From Actinomadura oligospora ATCC 43269 (lineage in GTDB: Bacteria > Actinomycetota > Actinomycetes > Streptosporangiales > Streptosporangiaceae): DNA of 64,000 bases. Positions 41,571 through 50,317 of the stretch are shown here, one piece after another. The stretch is from the NCBI RefSeq assembly GCF_000518265.1, contig NZ_JADG01000022.1, forward strand, positions 1 through 64,000. The letters are read 5' to 3'. Under the pieces are notes generated by a model, which saw only the letters and a list, made by a program, of their open reading frames with translations, searched no databases and had not been told where the DNA came from. Each line of letters starts with the position of its first letter. Position 1 is the stretch's first letter. The translations under genes and the position numbers were made by a program.

Positions 41571-43568
41571 ATGAACCAGCCGGACCACTCCGCACAGACC
41601 GGAAAGCGGCCGGACCCCGCGGCTCAGCGCGAGGCTCAGGGCGCGGCTCACGTGGACGAGCGGACCGCGCGGAGGGTCGCCGAAGAGGCGCGCGAGACGG
41701 AATGGCGGCTGCCGAGCTTCGCCAAGCAGCTCTTCCTGGGGGACCTCCGTCTCGATCTGATCCACCCGCACCCGCGTCCGGACGCCGAGGCCCGCCGGAA
41801 GGGTGACGAGTTCCTGGCCCGGCTGCGAGAGTTCTGTGCCACCCGCGTGGACCCGGCGCAGATCGAGCGGCAGGCCCGCATCCCGGACGAGGTGGTCAAG
41901 GGGCTGCGCGAGCTCGGCGCGCTCGGCATGAAGATCCCCGAACGGCACGGCGGGCTCGGGCTCAGCCAGTACCACTACGGACGGGCCCTGATGATCATCG
42001 GGTCGTGCAGCCCGGCGGTCGGGGCGCTGGTCTCGGCGCACCAGTCCATCGGCGTCCCGCAGCCGGTCAAGCTGTTCGGCTCCGCCGACCAGAAGGCCGC
42101 CTGGCTGCCGGTCAGCGCGCGCTCGGTCACCGCGTTCCTGCTCACCGAGCCGGACGTCGGGTCCGACCCGGCGCGGCTGCGATGCTCCGCCGTCCCGGAC
42201 GGCGACGAGTACGTCCTCAACGGTGTGAAGCTGTGGACGACCAACGGCGTCATCGCCGACCTCGTCGTGGTGATGGCGCGCGTCCCGAAGGGCGAGGGGC
42301 ACCACGGCGGCATCTCGGCCTTCGTCGTGGACATGCGCAGCCCCGGCATCACCGTCGAAAACCGCAACGCCTTCATGGGGCTGCGCGGCATCGAGAACGG
42401 CGTGACCCGGTTCCACGACGTCCGCGTTCCGGCCGGGAACCTGATCGGGCCCGAGGGCGCGGGCCTGAAGATCGCGCTGACCACGCTGAACACCGGACGG
42501 CTCTCGCTCCCCGCGGTGTGCGCGGCGGCCGGGAAGTGGGCCACGAAGATCGCCCGAGAATGGACGGCCGAGCGCGTCCAGTGGGGACGTCCCGTCGGGG
42601 AGCACGAGGCGATCGCGAAGAAGGTGGCGTTCATCGCCGCGACCGCCTACGCGCTGGAGGCCATGGTCGACCTGTCGGGCCAGCTCGCCGACGACGAGCG
42701 CAACGACATCCGGATCGAGGCGGCGCTGGCCAAGCTCTGGGCGTCCGAGATGGCGTGCCGGATCGCCGACGACCTCGTCCAGCTGCGCGGCGGACGCGGC
42801 TACGAGACCGCCGAGTCGCTGGCGGCGCGCGGTGAGCGCGGCGTCCCGGCCGAGCAGGTGCTGCGCGACCTGCGGATCAACCGGATCTTCGAGGGTTCGA
42901 CCGAGATCATGCACCTGCTGATCGCGCGCGAGGCCGTGGACGCGCACCTGTCGGTGGCCGGCGACATCATCGACCCGGACGCCTCCACCGGCGACAAGGC
43001 GCGGGCGGCGGCGCGCGCCGGGGGCTTCTACGCGCGCTGGCTGCCGACGCTGGTCACCGGGTCCGGGCGGCGTCCCGGCGCGTACGGCCAGTTCGGGCCG
43101 CTGGCCAGGCATCTGCGCTACGTCGAGCGCGCCTCGCGCAAGCTCGCCCGCTCCACGTTCTACGCGGCGGCGCGCTGGCAGGGCGGGCTGGAGCGGCGGC
43201 AGGGCTTCCTCGGACGCATGGTCGACATCGGCGCCGAGCTGTACGCGATGAGCGCGGTCTGCGTGCGCGCCCACGCCGACGCCCACCCCGAGGGCGATCC
43301 CATCGGCGGTGACGTCGAACCCGGGACGTCGGCGATCCGGCTGGCGGACGTGTTCTGCCGGCAGGCGCGGGTGCGGGTGGACGAGCTGTTCGACGGCCTG
43401 TGGCGCAACACCGACGCGGAGGACGGACGTCTCGCCCGCGAGGTGCTGAACGGCGACTTCACCTGGCTGGAGGAAGGCGTGCTCGACCCGTCCCTGCCCG
43501 GCCCGTGGATCGCGCCCGCCGAACCCGGCCCGAGCGGGCGGGACGACGTGCACCGCTTCATCGGCTGA
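41571..43568 (+). CDS. Acyl-CoA dehydrogenase, VLCAD/ACAD9-like
   Basis: 665 residues, much longer than the 380-residue standard family. About 65 extra N-terminal residues include FAKQLFLGDLRLDLIHPHP, shared by this long class. The core shows FLLTEPDVGSDPARLR (FAD/substrate), KLWTTNGVIADLVVVMAR, and LRINRIFEGSTEIMHLLIAREA. In the last motif the Glu of FEGS is the catalytic base position of VLCAD-type enzymes. A C-terminal helical domain of about 190 residues (residues 475-665) follows. It probably oxidises long or branched acyl-CoA. Confidence 0.94.
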   Translation: MNQPDHSAQTGKRPDPAAQREAQGAAHVDERTARRVAEEARETEWRLPSFAKQLFLGDLRLDLIHPHPRPDAEARRKGDEFLARLREFCATRVDPAQIERQARIPDEVVKGLRELGALGMKIPERHGGLGLSQYHYGRALMIIGSCSPAVGALVSAHQSIGVPQPVKLFGSADQKAAWLPVSARSVTAFLLTEPDVGSDPARLRCSAVPDGDEYVLNGVKLWTTNGVIADLVVVMARVPKGEGHHGGISAFVVDMRSPGITVENRNAFMGLRGIENGVTRFHDVRVPAGNLIGPEGAGLKIALTTLNTGRLSLPAVCAAAGKWATKIAREWTAERVQWGRPVGEHEAIAKKVAFIAATAYALEAMVDLSGQLADDERNDIRIEAALAKLWASEMACRIADDLVQLRGGRGYETAESLAARGERGVPAEQVLRDLRINRIFEGSTEIMHLLIAREAVDAHLSVAGDIIDPDASTGDKARAAARAGGFYARWLPTLVTGSGRRPGAYGQFGPLARHLRYVERASRKLARSTFYAAARWQGGLERRQGFLGRMVDIGAELYAMSAVCVRAHADAHPEGDPIGGDVEPGTSAIRLADVFCRQARVRVDELFDGLWRNTDAEDGRLAREVLNGDFTWLEEGVLDPSLPGPWIAPAEPGPSGRDDVHRFIG

Positions 43569-43759
43569 CCGTCCGCCGGTTCCCGGGCCCGACTACCTGC
43601 GGATCATTGCACAGTGTCACCATATGAAAACTCTCCGACTGTCATCGGCCCGGTGGGTCGATATGTTTCAGCCACCCGGCGGTGGTGCGGTCGCCGGGCT
43701 GCCCCGGCGGCCAGCTCGGCCGAGACGGCCGACACGGAGGCGAGCGGAGGGACGGCGGG

Positions 43760-44599
43760 ATGCTCAGCATGATCGTCGACGACGTTCGGGAACCGGCGTG
43801 GAACCTCGCGCTGGACGAGGCCCTGGCGCGGGTGCCCGGGCCGCGCGGGCGGCGGGCCGTCCGCCGCAGGGGGAGACCCGTGGGCCCGGGGACGGTGCCG
43901 CCGCCCCGGCCGGGGGTGGCGTCGCCCGGCGCGCCCTCCGGGGGGACGGCGGCGGAACGGATGCCAGTGCTGCGGGTGTGGCAGAACGCCCCGAGCGTCG
44001 TGATCGGCCGGTTCCAGAACGTCGAGGAGGCGGTGGACCTCGCCGCCTGCGCGCGGGACGGGGTCCGGGTCGTCCGGCGGGCGAGCGGGGGCAGGGCGGT
44101 CTACACCGACTCCGGAACCCTGCTGTTCTCGCTGGTCAGACGGCCTCGGCCGGGGGAGCGCCGGTTCCCCGCGCAGTGGCCCGACCTGGACGTCCTCGTC
44201 GGGACGGCCCTCGGACGGCTCGGGTACCCGCACGAGATCCTCGTCGGAGGGGGCATCGTCCAGACGGCGCGGCTGCGGACGCGCGACGCCGTCCTCACCC
44301 ACCTCGCGGTGCACGTCACGCCGATCAACGCCTACGGGCCCGCCTATCTGCTGCCGTCCGGCGGGGGCGAGCGGCACACGCTCGCCGACCTCGGGATGCC
44401 GATCACGCTGGACGCGGTCCGCGCGGCCGTGCTGAGTGAGATCATGGACGTGTACGGGATCGCGCGCACCCGACGTCCGGATCCGGGCGAGCAGGCCGTC
44501 CGCGACCATCTGTACAGCGTCCGGTACGGGGACGTGACCTGGAACCTGTCGGGGCCCGCGGGCCCTAGGCGGGCCGCCTGGGAGTTCACCGGCGGCTGA
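43760..44599 (+). CDS. Lipoate-protein ligase/BPL-fold protein lacking the usual lysine
   Basis: 279 residues from ATG 43760. LplA/LipB fold: PAWNLALDEAL (residues 12-22), VLRVWQNAPSVVIGRFQNVEE, and the lipoyl-AMP motif VVRRASGGRAVYTDSGTLLF (104-123). Where lipoate ligases have K-x-S-G-x-A the sequence is GGGIVQTARLRTRDAVLTH (164-181), so the essential lysine is missing. A 40-residue Arg/Pro/Gly-rich insert (27-66) separates the first helix from the first strand. It could be a partner subunit, a protein that uses another residue, or a decaying gene. Confidence 0.75.
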   Translation: MLSMIVDDVREPAWNLALDEALARVPGPRGRRAVRRRGRPVGPGTVPPPRPGVASPGAPSGGTAAERMPVLRVWQNAPSVVIGRFQNVEEAVDLAACARDGVRVVRRASGGRAVYTDSGTLLFSLVRRPRPGERRFPAQWPDLDVLVGTALGRLGYPHEILVGGGIVQTARLRTRDAVLTHLAVHVTPINAYGPAYLLPSGGGERHTLADLGMPITLDAVRAAVLSEIMDVYGIARTRRPDPGEQAVRDHLYSVRYGDVTWNLSGPAGPRRAAWEFTGG

Positions 44600-44609
44600 C
44601 CCGAGGCCG

Positions 44610-44648
44610 ACCAGGGGAGGGGCGGCGTTAACCGCCCGTTGACCTGGT
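44610..44648 (+). terminator. Terminator after the lipoate ligase-like gene
   Basis: Nested hairpin: inner stem gggcgg / ccgccc with loop cgttaa (44620-44637), and outer pairing accagg / cctggt. It is followed by gattt. Confidence 0.7.
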
Positions 44649-44778
44649 GATTTCCCCGGCCGGACGCGCGATCGTCGCGGGACCGTCCGGGTCGCCTGCT
44701 GTGGGTAGACTGACCCGACCTTTGTGCCCGAGATCGGCATCGGCCCAGTCCGAACAGCATCCGAGCGAGCGGGAAAGT

Positions 44779-45603
44779 ATGCAGTCACCAGGTCAGAAGA
44801 AGAGCATCATGGGCGGCGTCCTCAGCCTGCTGAGCAGCGGCCCGAAGCAATCCGCAGGGCCGGTCGCGCCGCCCGCCGCGGGCGAGGACGTCGTCCAGCC
44901 CGCCGCCGGCGAGGGCGCGCTGGAGAACCACCTCGGCGGCGACGAGGCGCGCAACTACCGCCAGTACGAGTACGACATGGTCGCGCCGCACGTGGGCCGC
45001 AAGCTCCTGGAGATCGGCTCCGGGCTCGGGCACTTCTCGGAGCAGTTCGCGGGCCGGCTCGACTACCTGGTCGTCAGCGACAACGACCCCTACTGCGTCG
45101 GCGAGCTGCGCAAGCGCTACGACGGCAACGACGACGTCGAGGTCCTCGACCTCGAGCTGCCCGCGACGATCGACATCCGGCAGAAGGTCGACACCGTCGT
45201 GATGATGAACGTCCTGGAGCACATCAAGGACGACGTCCAGGCCCTCCGCGACCTCGCCGCCGTGACCGAGCCCGGCGGGCGCATCGTCATCTGGGTCCCC
45301 GGCTACATGCAGCTGTACGGCGACTTCGACCGCAAGGTCGGCCACGTCCAGCGGTACACCCCGGCCACGCTGGGGAAGGCCGTCCGCGAGGCGGGCCTGG
45401 TGCCGGACGTGCTCAAGCCGATCAACTTCCTCGGCGGCATCGCCTGGTGGGCGGCCGTCCGGCGCGGCGGGGCGGGCTACCCCGACCCGCGCCTCGTCAA
45501 GATCTACGACCGGACGGTCATCCCGGCCACCCGGGCCATCGAGCGGGTCGTCCGGCCGCCGTTCGGGCAGACGGTCCTCTGCGTGGCCCGCGTCCCGAAG
45601 TAG
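44779..45603 (+). CDS. Class I SAM-dependent methyltransferase
   Basis: 274 residues from ATG 44779. Residues 1-60 are a low-complexity Ser/Pro/Ala leader. The methyltransferase core has motif I LLEIGSGLGHFSEQFAG, motif II LVVSDNDPYCV, and motif IV DTVVMMNVLEHIKDDVQAL, then GGRIVIWVPGYMQLYGDFDRKVGHVQRY. The latter resembles methyltransferases beside glycosyltransferases and polyprenol pathway enzymes. The 30-residue C-terminus has two hydrophobic/amphipathic helices. Substrate unknown. Confidence 0.88.
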   Translation: MQSPGQKKSIMGGVLSLLSSGPKQSAGPVAPPAAGEDVVQPAAGEGALENHLGGDEARNYRQYEYDMVAPHVGRKLLEIGSGLGHFSEQFAGRLDYLVVSDNDPYCVGELRKRYDGNDDVEVLDLELPATIDIRQKVDTVVMMNVLEHIKDDVQALRDLAAVTEPGGRIVIWVPGYMQLYGDFDRKVGHVQRYTPATLGKAVREAGLVPDVLKPINFLGGIAWWAAVRRGGAGYPDPRLVKIYDRTVIPATRAIERVVRPPFGQTVLCVARVPK

Positions 45604-45620
45604 GCGCATCGCTCAGCGGG

Positions 45621-45654
45621 CAGGACCCGGTCTCCTTGTGGGGGCCGGGTCCTG
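45621..45654 (+). terminator. Terminator after the methyltransferase gene
   Basis: A perfect 10-bp stem caggacccgg / ccgggtcctg with a 14-base loop, followed by ttcgtg. It lies 17 bases after the stop codon. Confidence 0.8.
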
Positions 45655-46179
45655 TTCGTGTCACGGCCTCGGTAGGGGTGGACGGCATCCGTATCGGGAT
45701 TTAGGTACCCGGTTCGGGAGGTTGGCCGATGTCCGGCGCGGGCGCCGGGCGGCAGACTCGGTGACGTCCGAGCGGCCCGGGGCGCGCCCCTCCCGGCGGT
45801 GGAGCTCCGCGAGATCCCGCGTGCCGCGCGTCGCGAGGACGGCCACTGAAGTTCCCGTGTGGTCCGACGGCCCGGGGCGGGTGTCCGGGAGGGGAGACGC
45901 CCGTCACCGGGCTCGGACCGGGGCCGGAACGGGAACTCGGCGGCGACCGCCGGAGCGAGCCGTCGGCGGGACGATCCCTGGGGTGGCGTCCCGCCGGCGG
46001 CGGCCATCCCGCCGGTCCGGTCGCGCCACTCCCACGGCGCGGCCGGACCGGCGGCCTCGCGGAGCCACTGCTCGGTGGCCCGAGTTCGACGGCGCGGGTT
46101 CGGTGGTCGCGTCTGGACAGGGCGGCCCGGTCACCCGGAGGGGGGTCGGGCCGCCCGCGCGGCGTGGACGGGTGGACGG
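45655..46179. other. Gene-free stretch
   Basis: About 525 bases between the methyltransferase terminator and the stop of the LuxR-family regulator. Open frames here are Arg/Pro/Gly-rich and show no domain, start signal or codon pattern of a real gene. No tRNA, known RNA or repeat was seen. Confidence 0.6.
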
Positions 46180-49071
46180 TCAGTGCGCGGCGGTGAAGAG
46201 GGAGAGGCGGTGCGCCGTCGCGGCGGCCTCGCCCCGGCTCGCGACGTCCAGCTTGGCCAGGATGTTGGAGACGTGCACGCTCGCCGTCTTCGCGGAGATG
46301 AACAGCGTCCCGGCGATCTCGCGGTTGCTCCGGCCTTCGGCGACCAGGCGCAGCACCTCGAACTCGCGCGGGGTGAGGCCGAACGGCGCGGCGGCCGGGT
46401 CGGCCTGCGCGCCGAGCCGGGCCCGCTGGGTCAGCCCGGACAGCCGGTCCAGCAGGGGGACGGCGCCGAGGTCGCGGGCGAGGTCGGTCGCGCGGGCGAG
46501 GCGGTGGCGGGCGGCGTCCCGGTCCCCGGCGTGCAGGGCGGCCTGTCCGGCCCAGGACAGGGCCAGGGCCTCCTGGTAAGGGTTCGCCAGCGCCTTCCAG
46601 GCTGCGGCGGCCTCGTCCCAGGCGTCCAGGTTGAGGTCGCCTCGTGCGCGCGCGGCGGACGCGTCGTAGGTGCTCTTCCACGCCTGTTGGAGCGCGCCCA
46701 GGACGAGCGTCGCCTGCGCGCGCTTCTCCACACGTTCGAACTCGGGCGATCCGCCGAGTTCCGCGCAGGCCGTCGCCGCGAGGACGAGGACGGGCCACGC
46801 GTAACGCGAATCGTCCGGAAGCGACTCGTCGGGATCGCCGAGGACGGGCTCGGCGGCGACGAGCGCCGCGTCCGGACGGCCCTGGGCGAGCCGGATCCCC
46901 GCCTCCAGGCGGCGGGTGGCGAACAGGTCCTGCACCTTCGGCCAGGTCACCTCGCGGGCGTAGCCGAGCATCCGCACCGCGCGGGCGAGGTCGCCGCGCG
47001 CGGTCGCGATCTCCCCGGCGATCGCGAACAGCGAGGTGCGGACCTTGCGCGGGGGACGCTGGTCGATGGTGCGGCGGAGCAGCGTGTCCGCCTCGTCCCA
47101 GCGGCCGAGGGAGACCAGCGGCTCGGCCTGGTTGATCGCCAGGAACGCGCCCTGGGTGCGGGCCACCCCGGTCGCCTGCGCCTTCTGCACCCCGTCGCGG
47201 GCGATCTCGACGGCCTCGGCGTGCCGTCCGGACCCCTCCAGGAAGTGCGACCGGTTGACCGCGACGCGCAGGCGCAGCCGGTCGTCGCCCTCGGCGTCGG
47301 CGAGCCGCCGCATCTCCTCCAGCAGCCGCTCGGTCGGGCCCTCCTCGCTGTAGCCCGCGCCGTAGTCGAAGTCCAGGCAGGACAGGGCGAGCAGCGCCTC
47401 CACCTCGGCGTGCCGGTCGTTGACGGCGCGCCCGATCTCCAGGGCGGCGTGCGCGGCCTGGCGGGGCTCGTCGGAGTTCTGCAGCAGGCGGCCGACCGTC
47501 GCGAGCGTGTTCAGCGCCCGCGCGCGCTGCGACGTGGGCTCGTCGGCGGGCAGCAGCCGGACGGCCTCGCGCAGGTCGTCCACGGCCCCGGGCAGTGTCT
47601 GGTCGAACAGCATGCGGCCACGGCGTTCCAGCAGCTCGGAGCGGCGGAAGGCGTTCTCCGGGACGTCCGGGAGCATCCGCAGCGCGCCGGTCGCGTACTT
47701 CACGCCCCGGTCGAGCTCCCCGGCGCTCTCGGCGGCCTGGACGGCCTGCTCGAACACCTCGATCTGGGACGCGCCGATGCGCTCGGCGGCGTCCGGCACC
47801 CGGTCCCAGAGTTCGAGGACGCGGGCGAGCATGTCGAGGCACTCGGCGTACGCGACGCGGCGGCGGGCCTCACCGGCGGCCTTCCAGGACGCGACCAGCG
47901 CCCACAGCGCGTCGTGCGCGGCGTGCCAGTGGTGGCTCAGCTCGTGCCAGAGACGGTCGGCGGGGACGAGGTCCGGGTCGTCCTCGAGGGCCTCGGCGTA
48001 CCGGGTGTGCAGGCGGGTGTGCTCGCCGGGCAGCAGGTCGTCGTGCACGGCCTCGCGGATCAGCGCGTGCCGGAACGCGTATCCCTCGCCGTCCACCTCC
48101 AGGACGTTCGCGGCGACCGCCGGGCGCAGCACCCGGGTCAGCGCCGCGTCGTCCAGCCTGGTCACCGCCGCGAGCAGCCGGTGGTCGATCCGGGTGCCGC
48201 CGCCGGAGGCGTCGCGCAGCGCCTCCTGGGTCTCCTCCGGCAGCCGCTCGACCCCGGCGAGCAGCAGGTCGCGCAGGGTCTCCGGCAGCTCGCACACCAG
48301 CCGTCCGTCGCAGCCGACCAGCGTCTCCACGAACAGCGGGTTCCCCTCGCTGCGGGACTGCACGGTGTCGACCAGCTCGGGGTCGGGCGTGCGGCCGAGG
48401 ATGTCGGCGACCAGCTCGCCCACCTCGTCCCGGGTCAGCCGGGGCAGGTCCAGCCGCTGGACGCGCTCCACGCGGCCGAGCTCGGCGAGCAGCGGGCGCA
48501 GCGGATGGGAGCGGTGCAGCTCGTCCGACCGGTAGGTCACCACGATCAGCAGCGGCGCCGTCCCGACGTTGCGCACCAGGAACGACAGCAGGTCGCGGGT
48601 GGACCGGTCGGCCCAGTGCGCGTCCTCGATCACCAGCGCGACCGGGGACCGCTCGGCGAGGTGCTCCAGGAGGGTCAGCATCGTCTCGAAGAGCCGGGCC
48701 CGCTCCTCGCCGGACGCCGCGTCCGACTCCGGCTCGCCGAACTCCGGCAGCAGCCGCGCGAGCCCCGACGTCGCGCCGCGCGGCAGCAGCTCCGCCACGC
48801 CGTCCACGCCGACGTCCCGGACGAGCCCCCGCAGCACGGTCGTGAACGGCGCGAACGGCAGGCCGTCCGAGCCGAGCTCCAGGCAGCCGCCGACCAGCAG
48901 GCGCGCGCCGTCCTTGACGGCCGCGCCGAACTCGCGGATCAGCCGGGACTTGCCGAGGCCCGCCTCACCGCCCACGAGCACCGCGCCGGGCGCGGCGGCC
49001 AGGGCCTCGGTCAGCCGGCCGAGCTGTCCCGCCCGGCCGACCATGATGGGGGACGTCCCGTATGCGCTCAC
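46180..49071 (-). CDS. LuxR-family regulator with AAA ATPase (LAL/MalT-like)
   Basis: 963 residues. The N-terminal STAND/AAA_16 ATPase has Walker A GGEAGLGKS (34-42) and Walker B VALVIEDAHWADRSTRD. RSDELHRSHPLRPLLAELGR is typical of this family. A long helical TPR-like middle follows (about 380-880). The C-terminal LuxR HTH at about 895-955 is LTPREFEVLRLVAEGRSNRE, then IAGTLFISAKTASVHVSNIL. It is an ATP-dependent transcription activator of the LAL type, often linked to secondary metabolism. No biosynthetic cluster is visible in the window, so the targets are unknown. Confidence 0.94.
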   Translation of the reverse strand: MSAYGTSPIMVGRAGQLGRLTEALAAAPGAVLVGGEAGLGKSRLIREFGAAVKDGARLLVGGCLELGSDGLPFAPFTTVLRGLVRDVGVDGVAELLPRGATSGLARLLPEFGEPESDAASGEERARLFETMLTLLEHLAERSPVALVIEDAHWADRSTRDLLSFLVRNVGTAPLLIVVTYRSDELHRSHPLRPLLAELGRVERVQRLDLPRLTRDEVGELVADILGRTPDPELVDTVQSRSEGNPLFVETLVGCDGRLVCELPETLRDLLLAGVERLPEETQEALRDASGGGTRIDHRLLAAVTRLDDAALTRVLRPAVAANVLEVDGEGYAFRHALIREAVHDDLLPGEHTRLHTRYAEALEDDPDLVPADRLWHELSHHWHAAHDALWALVASWKAAGEARRRVAYAECLDMLARVLELWDRVPDAAERIGASQIEVFEQAVQAAESAGELDRGVKYATGALRMLPDVPENAFRRSELLERRGRMLFDQTLPGAVDDLREAVRLLPADEPTSQRARALNTLATVGRLLQNSDEPRQAAHAALEIGRAVNDRHAEVEALLALSCLDFDYGAGYSEEGPTERLLEEMRRLADAEGDDRLRLRVAVNRSHFLEGSGRHAEAVEIARDGVQKAQATGVARTQGAFLAINQAEPLVSLGRWDEADTLLRRTIDQRPPRKVRTSLFAIAGEIATARGDLARAVRMLGYAREVTWPKVQDLFATRRLEAGIRLAQGRPDAALVAAEPVLGDPDESLPDDSRYAWPVLVLAATACAELGGSPEFERVEKRAQATLVLGALQQAWKSTYDASAARARGDLNLDAWDEAAAAWKALANPYQEALALSWAGQAALHAGDRDAARHRLARATDLARDLGAVPLLDRLSGLTQRARLGAQADPAAAPFGLTPREFEVLRLVAEGRSNREIAGTLFISAKTASVHVSNILAKLDVASRGEAAATAHRLSLFTAAH

Positions 49072-49113
49072 GCTCCCAGCATGCCAGTCGTTTTCCGGAC
49101 TTTCTCCCCCTTT

Positions 49114-50154
49114 TCAGGCGTCCCAGGACTGGTCGCGGTGCTCGTCCAGCTCGGGTGTCCGGCCAGGTGGCGAGGGGGGTGTCACCGTCGTCCGGACCGG
49201 GCTGCCGACCGTCCCGTCCACGACGACGCCGCGCGCGGCGAAGTGCGGGTGCGCCATCATCTCCGCCCTTCCCAGGACCGGCGCCACGGGCGCGCCCTCG
49301 GCGCTCAGCCGCCGCAACGCCTCGTCCGCGTCCAGTTCGCCGATGGCTTGCGCGATCCTCTTGTCCAGGTCGCGAACCTGCTTGACGCGTTCGACGAAGG
49401 GGACGTGCGCGATGTCGTCCAGGTCCAGCGCGTGGCACACGGCCGTCCAGAGCCTGTCCTCGGAGACCACGCCGAGGGTGATCCTGCGGTCGTCGGCCGT
49501 CCGGTACACGCCGTATCCGGCCACCGGCCCTGCCCGGTGGGTTCTCGTCGCCGCCTCCGGGACGGTCGCGACCCAGTTGGCGAGGACGTCCGCCATCCCC
49601 AGATCGACGCGCTCGCCGATCCCGGTCGTCCGCGCGTGGAGGACGGCCGCCGTGATCGCGAACGCCGCCATCGTCGCCGCCGCCATGTCCGCCACGGGAA
49701 GGTCGTCCGCCGCGGGCGACACCGCGTCCGGGGGAAGGGCGCCCGCGTAGGCCCGGTAGTTCACGTCATGGCCCGGTGTGTTCGCCAGGGGTCCTTCGGC
49801 GCCGTACCCGGACAACGAGCAGTACACGAGCGCCGGGTTCGCCTTCCGGACGTCCGCGTGCCCCACTCCGAGCCGCTCCGCCACCCCCGGCCGGAACCCC
49901 TCGACGAACACCTCGGCCCCTGCGGCCAGCTCAAGGCATCGCGCCCGGCCGTCCTGCGTTTTGAGATCCAGCGCCACGCTCCGCTTGTGCTGGTTCAACA
50001 GGTCGAAATGCGATCGGAACGCCCGCATGGGCTCGCCGCCGGGCGGCTCCACCTTGATGACGTCCGCCCCCAGCTGCGCCAGCAGTTGCGTCGCGTACGG
50101 CCCAGGCCGCCATGTCGTCAGGTCCAGCACCCGCAGCCCGTCCAGCAGCCCCAT
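49114..50154 (-). CDS. CaiB/BaiF family CoA-transferase
   Basis: 346 residues (a bit short; family about 380-400). The class III CoA-transferase pattern is GLRVLDLTTWRPGPYATQLL, LGADVIKVEPPGGEPMR, RSVALDLKTQDGRA, and VFVEGFRPGVAERLGVG. The catalytic Asp is D130 in NTPGHDVNYRAYAG. It likely transfers CoA to or from a carboxylic acid such as a steroid or aromatic intermediate. It is divergent from the flavin monooxygenase-SCP2 gene across an operator-like palindrome. Confidence 0.93.
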   Translation of the reverse strand: MGLLDGLRVLDLTTWRPGPYATQLLAQLGADVIKVEPPGGEPMRAFRSHFDLLNQHKRSVALDLKTQDGRARCLELAAGAEVFVEGFRPGVAERLGVGHADVRKANPALVYCSLSGYGAEGPLANTPGHDVNYRAYAGALPPDAVSPAADDLPVADMAAATMAAFAITAAVLHARTTGIGERVDLGMADVLANWVATVPEAATRTHRAGPVAGYGVYRTADDRRITLGVVSEDRLWTAVCHALDLDDIAHVPFVERVKQVRDLDKRIAQAIGELDADEALRRLSAEGAPVAPVLGRAEMMAHPHFAARGVVVDGTVGSPVRTTVTPPSPPGRTPELDEHRDQSWDA

Positions 50155-50211
50155 GGCTCACCCCTCCTGTGGGTCGACGGCGTCACCGTCCCGCTGAAGT
50201 GGAGGCGACGT

Positions 50212-50225
50212 CAAGCGAGCGCTTG
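50212..50225. promoter_or_regulatory. Palindromic operator candidate (TetR type)
   Basis: caagcg-ag-cgcttg is a perfect 6-bp inverted repeat, embedded in tcaagcgagcgcttgtta. Its form (CAAG…CTTG) resembles operators of TetR-family lipid-catabolism regulators. It lies between the divergent CoA-transferase (start 50154) and monooxygenase-SCP2 genes, so one protein could control both. Confidence 0.6.
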
Positions 50226-50317
50226 TTAGACGCGGAGTGTTGACGGCGAGGCCGGGCGGGGGTGACCCTGGACCGGGGCAGTACGTGTTCGCCGGGTCGT
50301 CGTGCCTGGTCAGGACG

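Noticed and set aside
45859..50229. Open frame of about 1,450 codons on the plus strand
   Set aside because: It is antisense to the LuxR-family ATPase and CoA-transferase genes, and its product is Gly/Arg/Val/Gln-rich without domains. This is a typical shadow frame in high-GC DNA.
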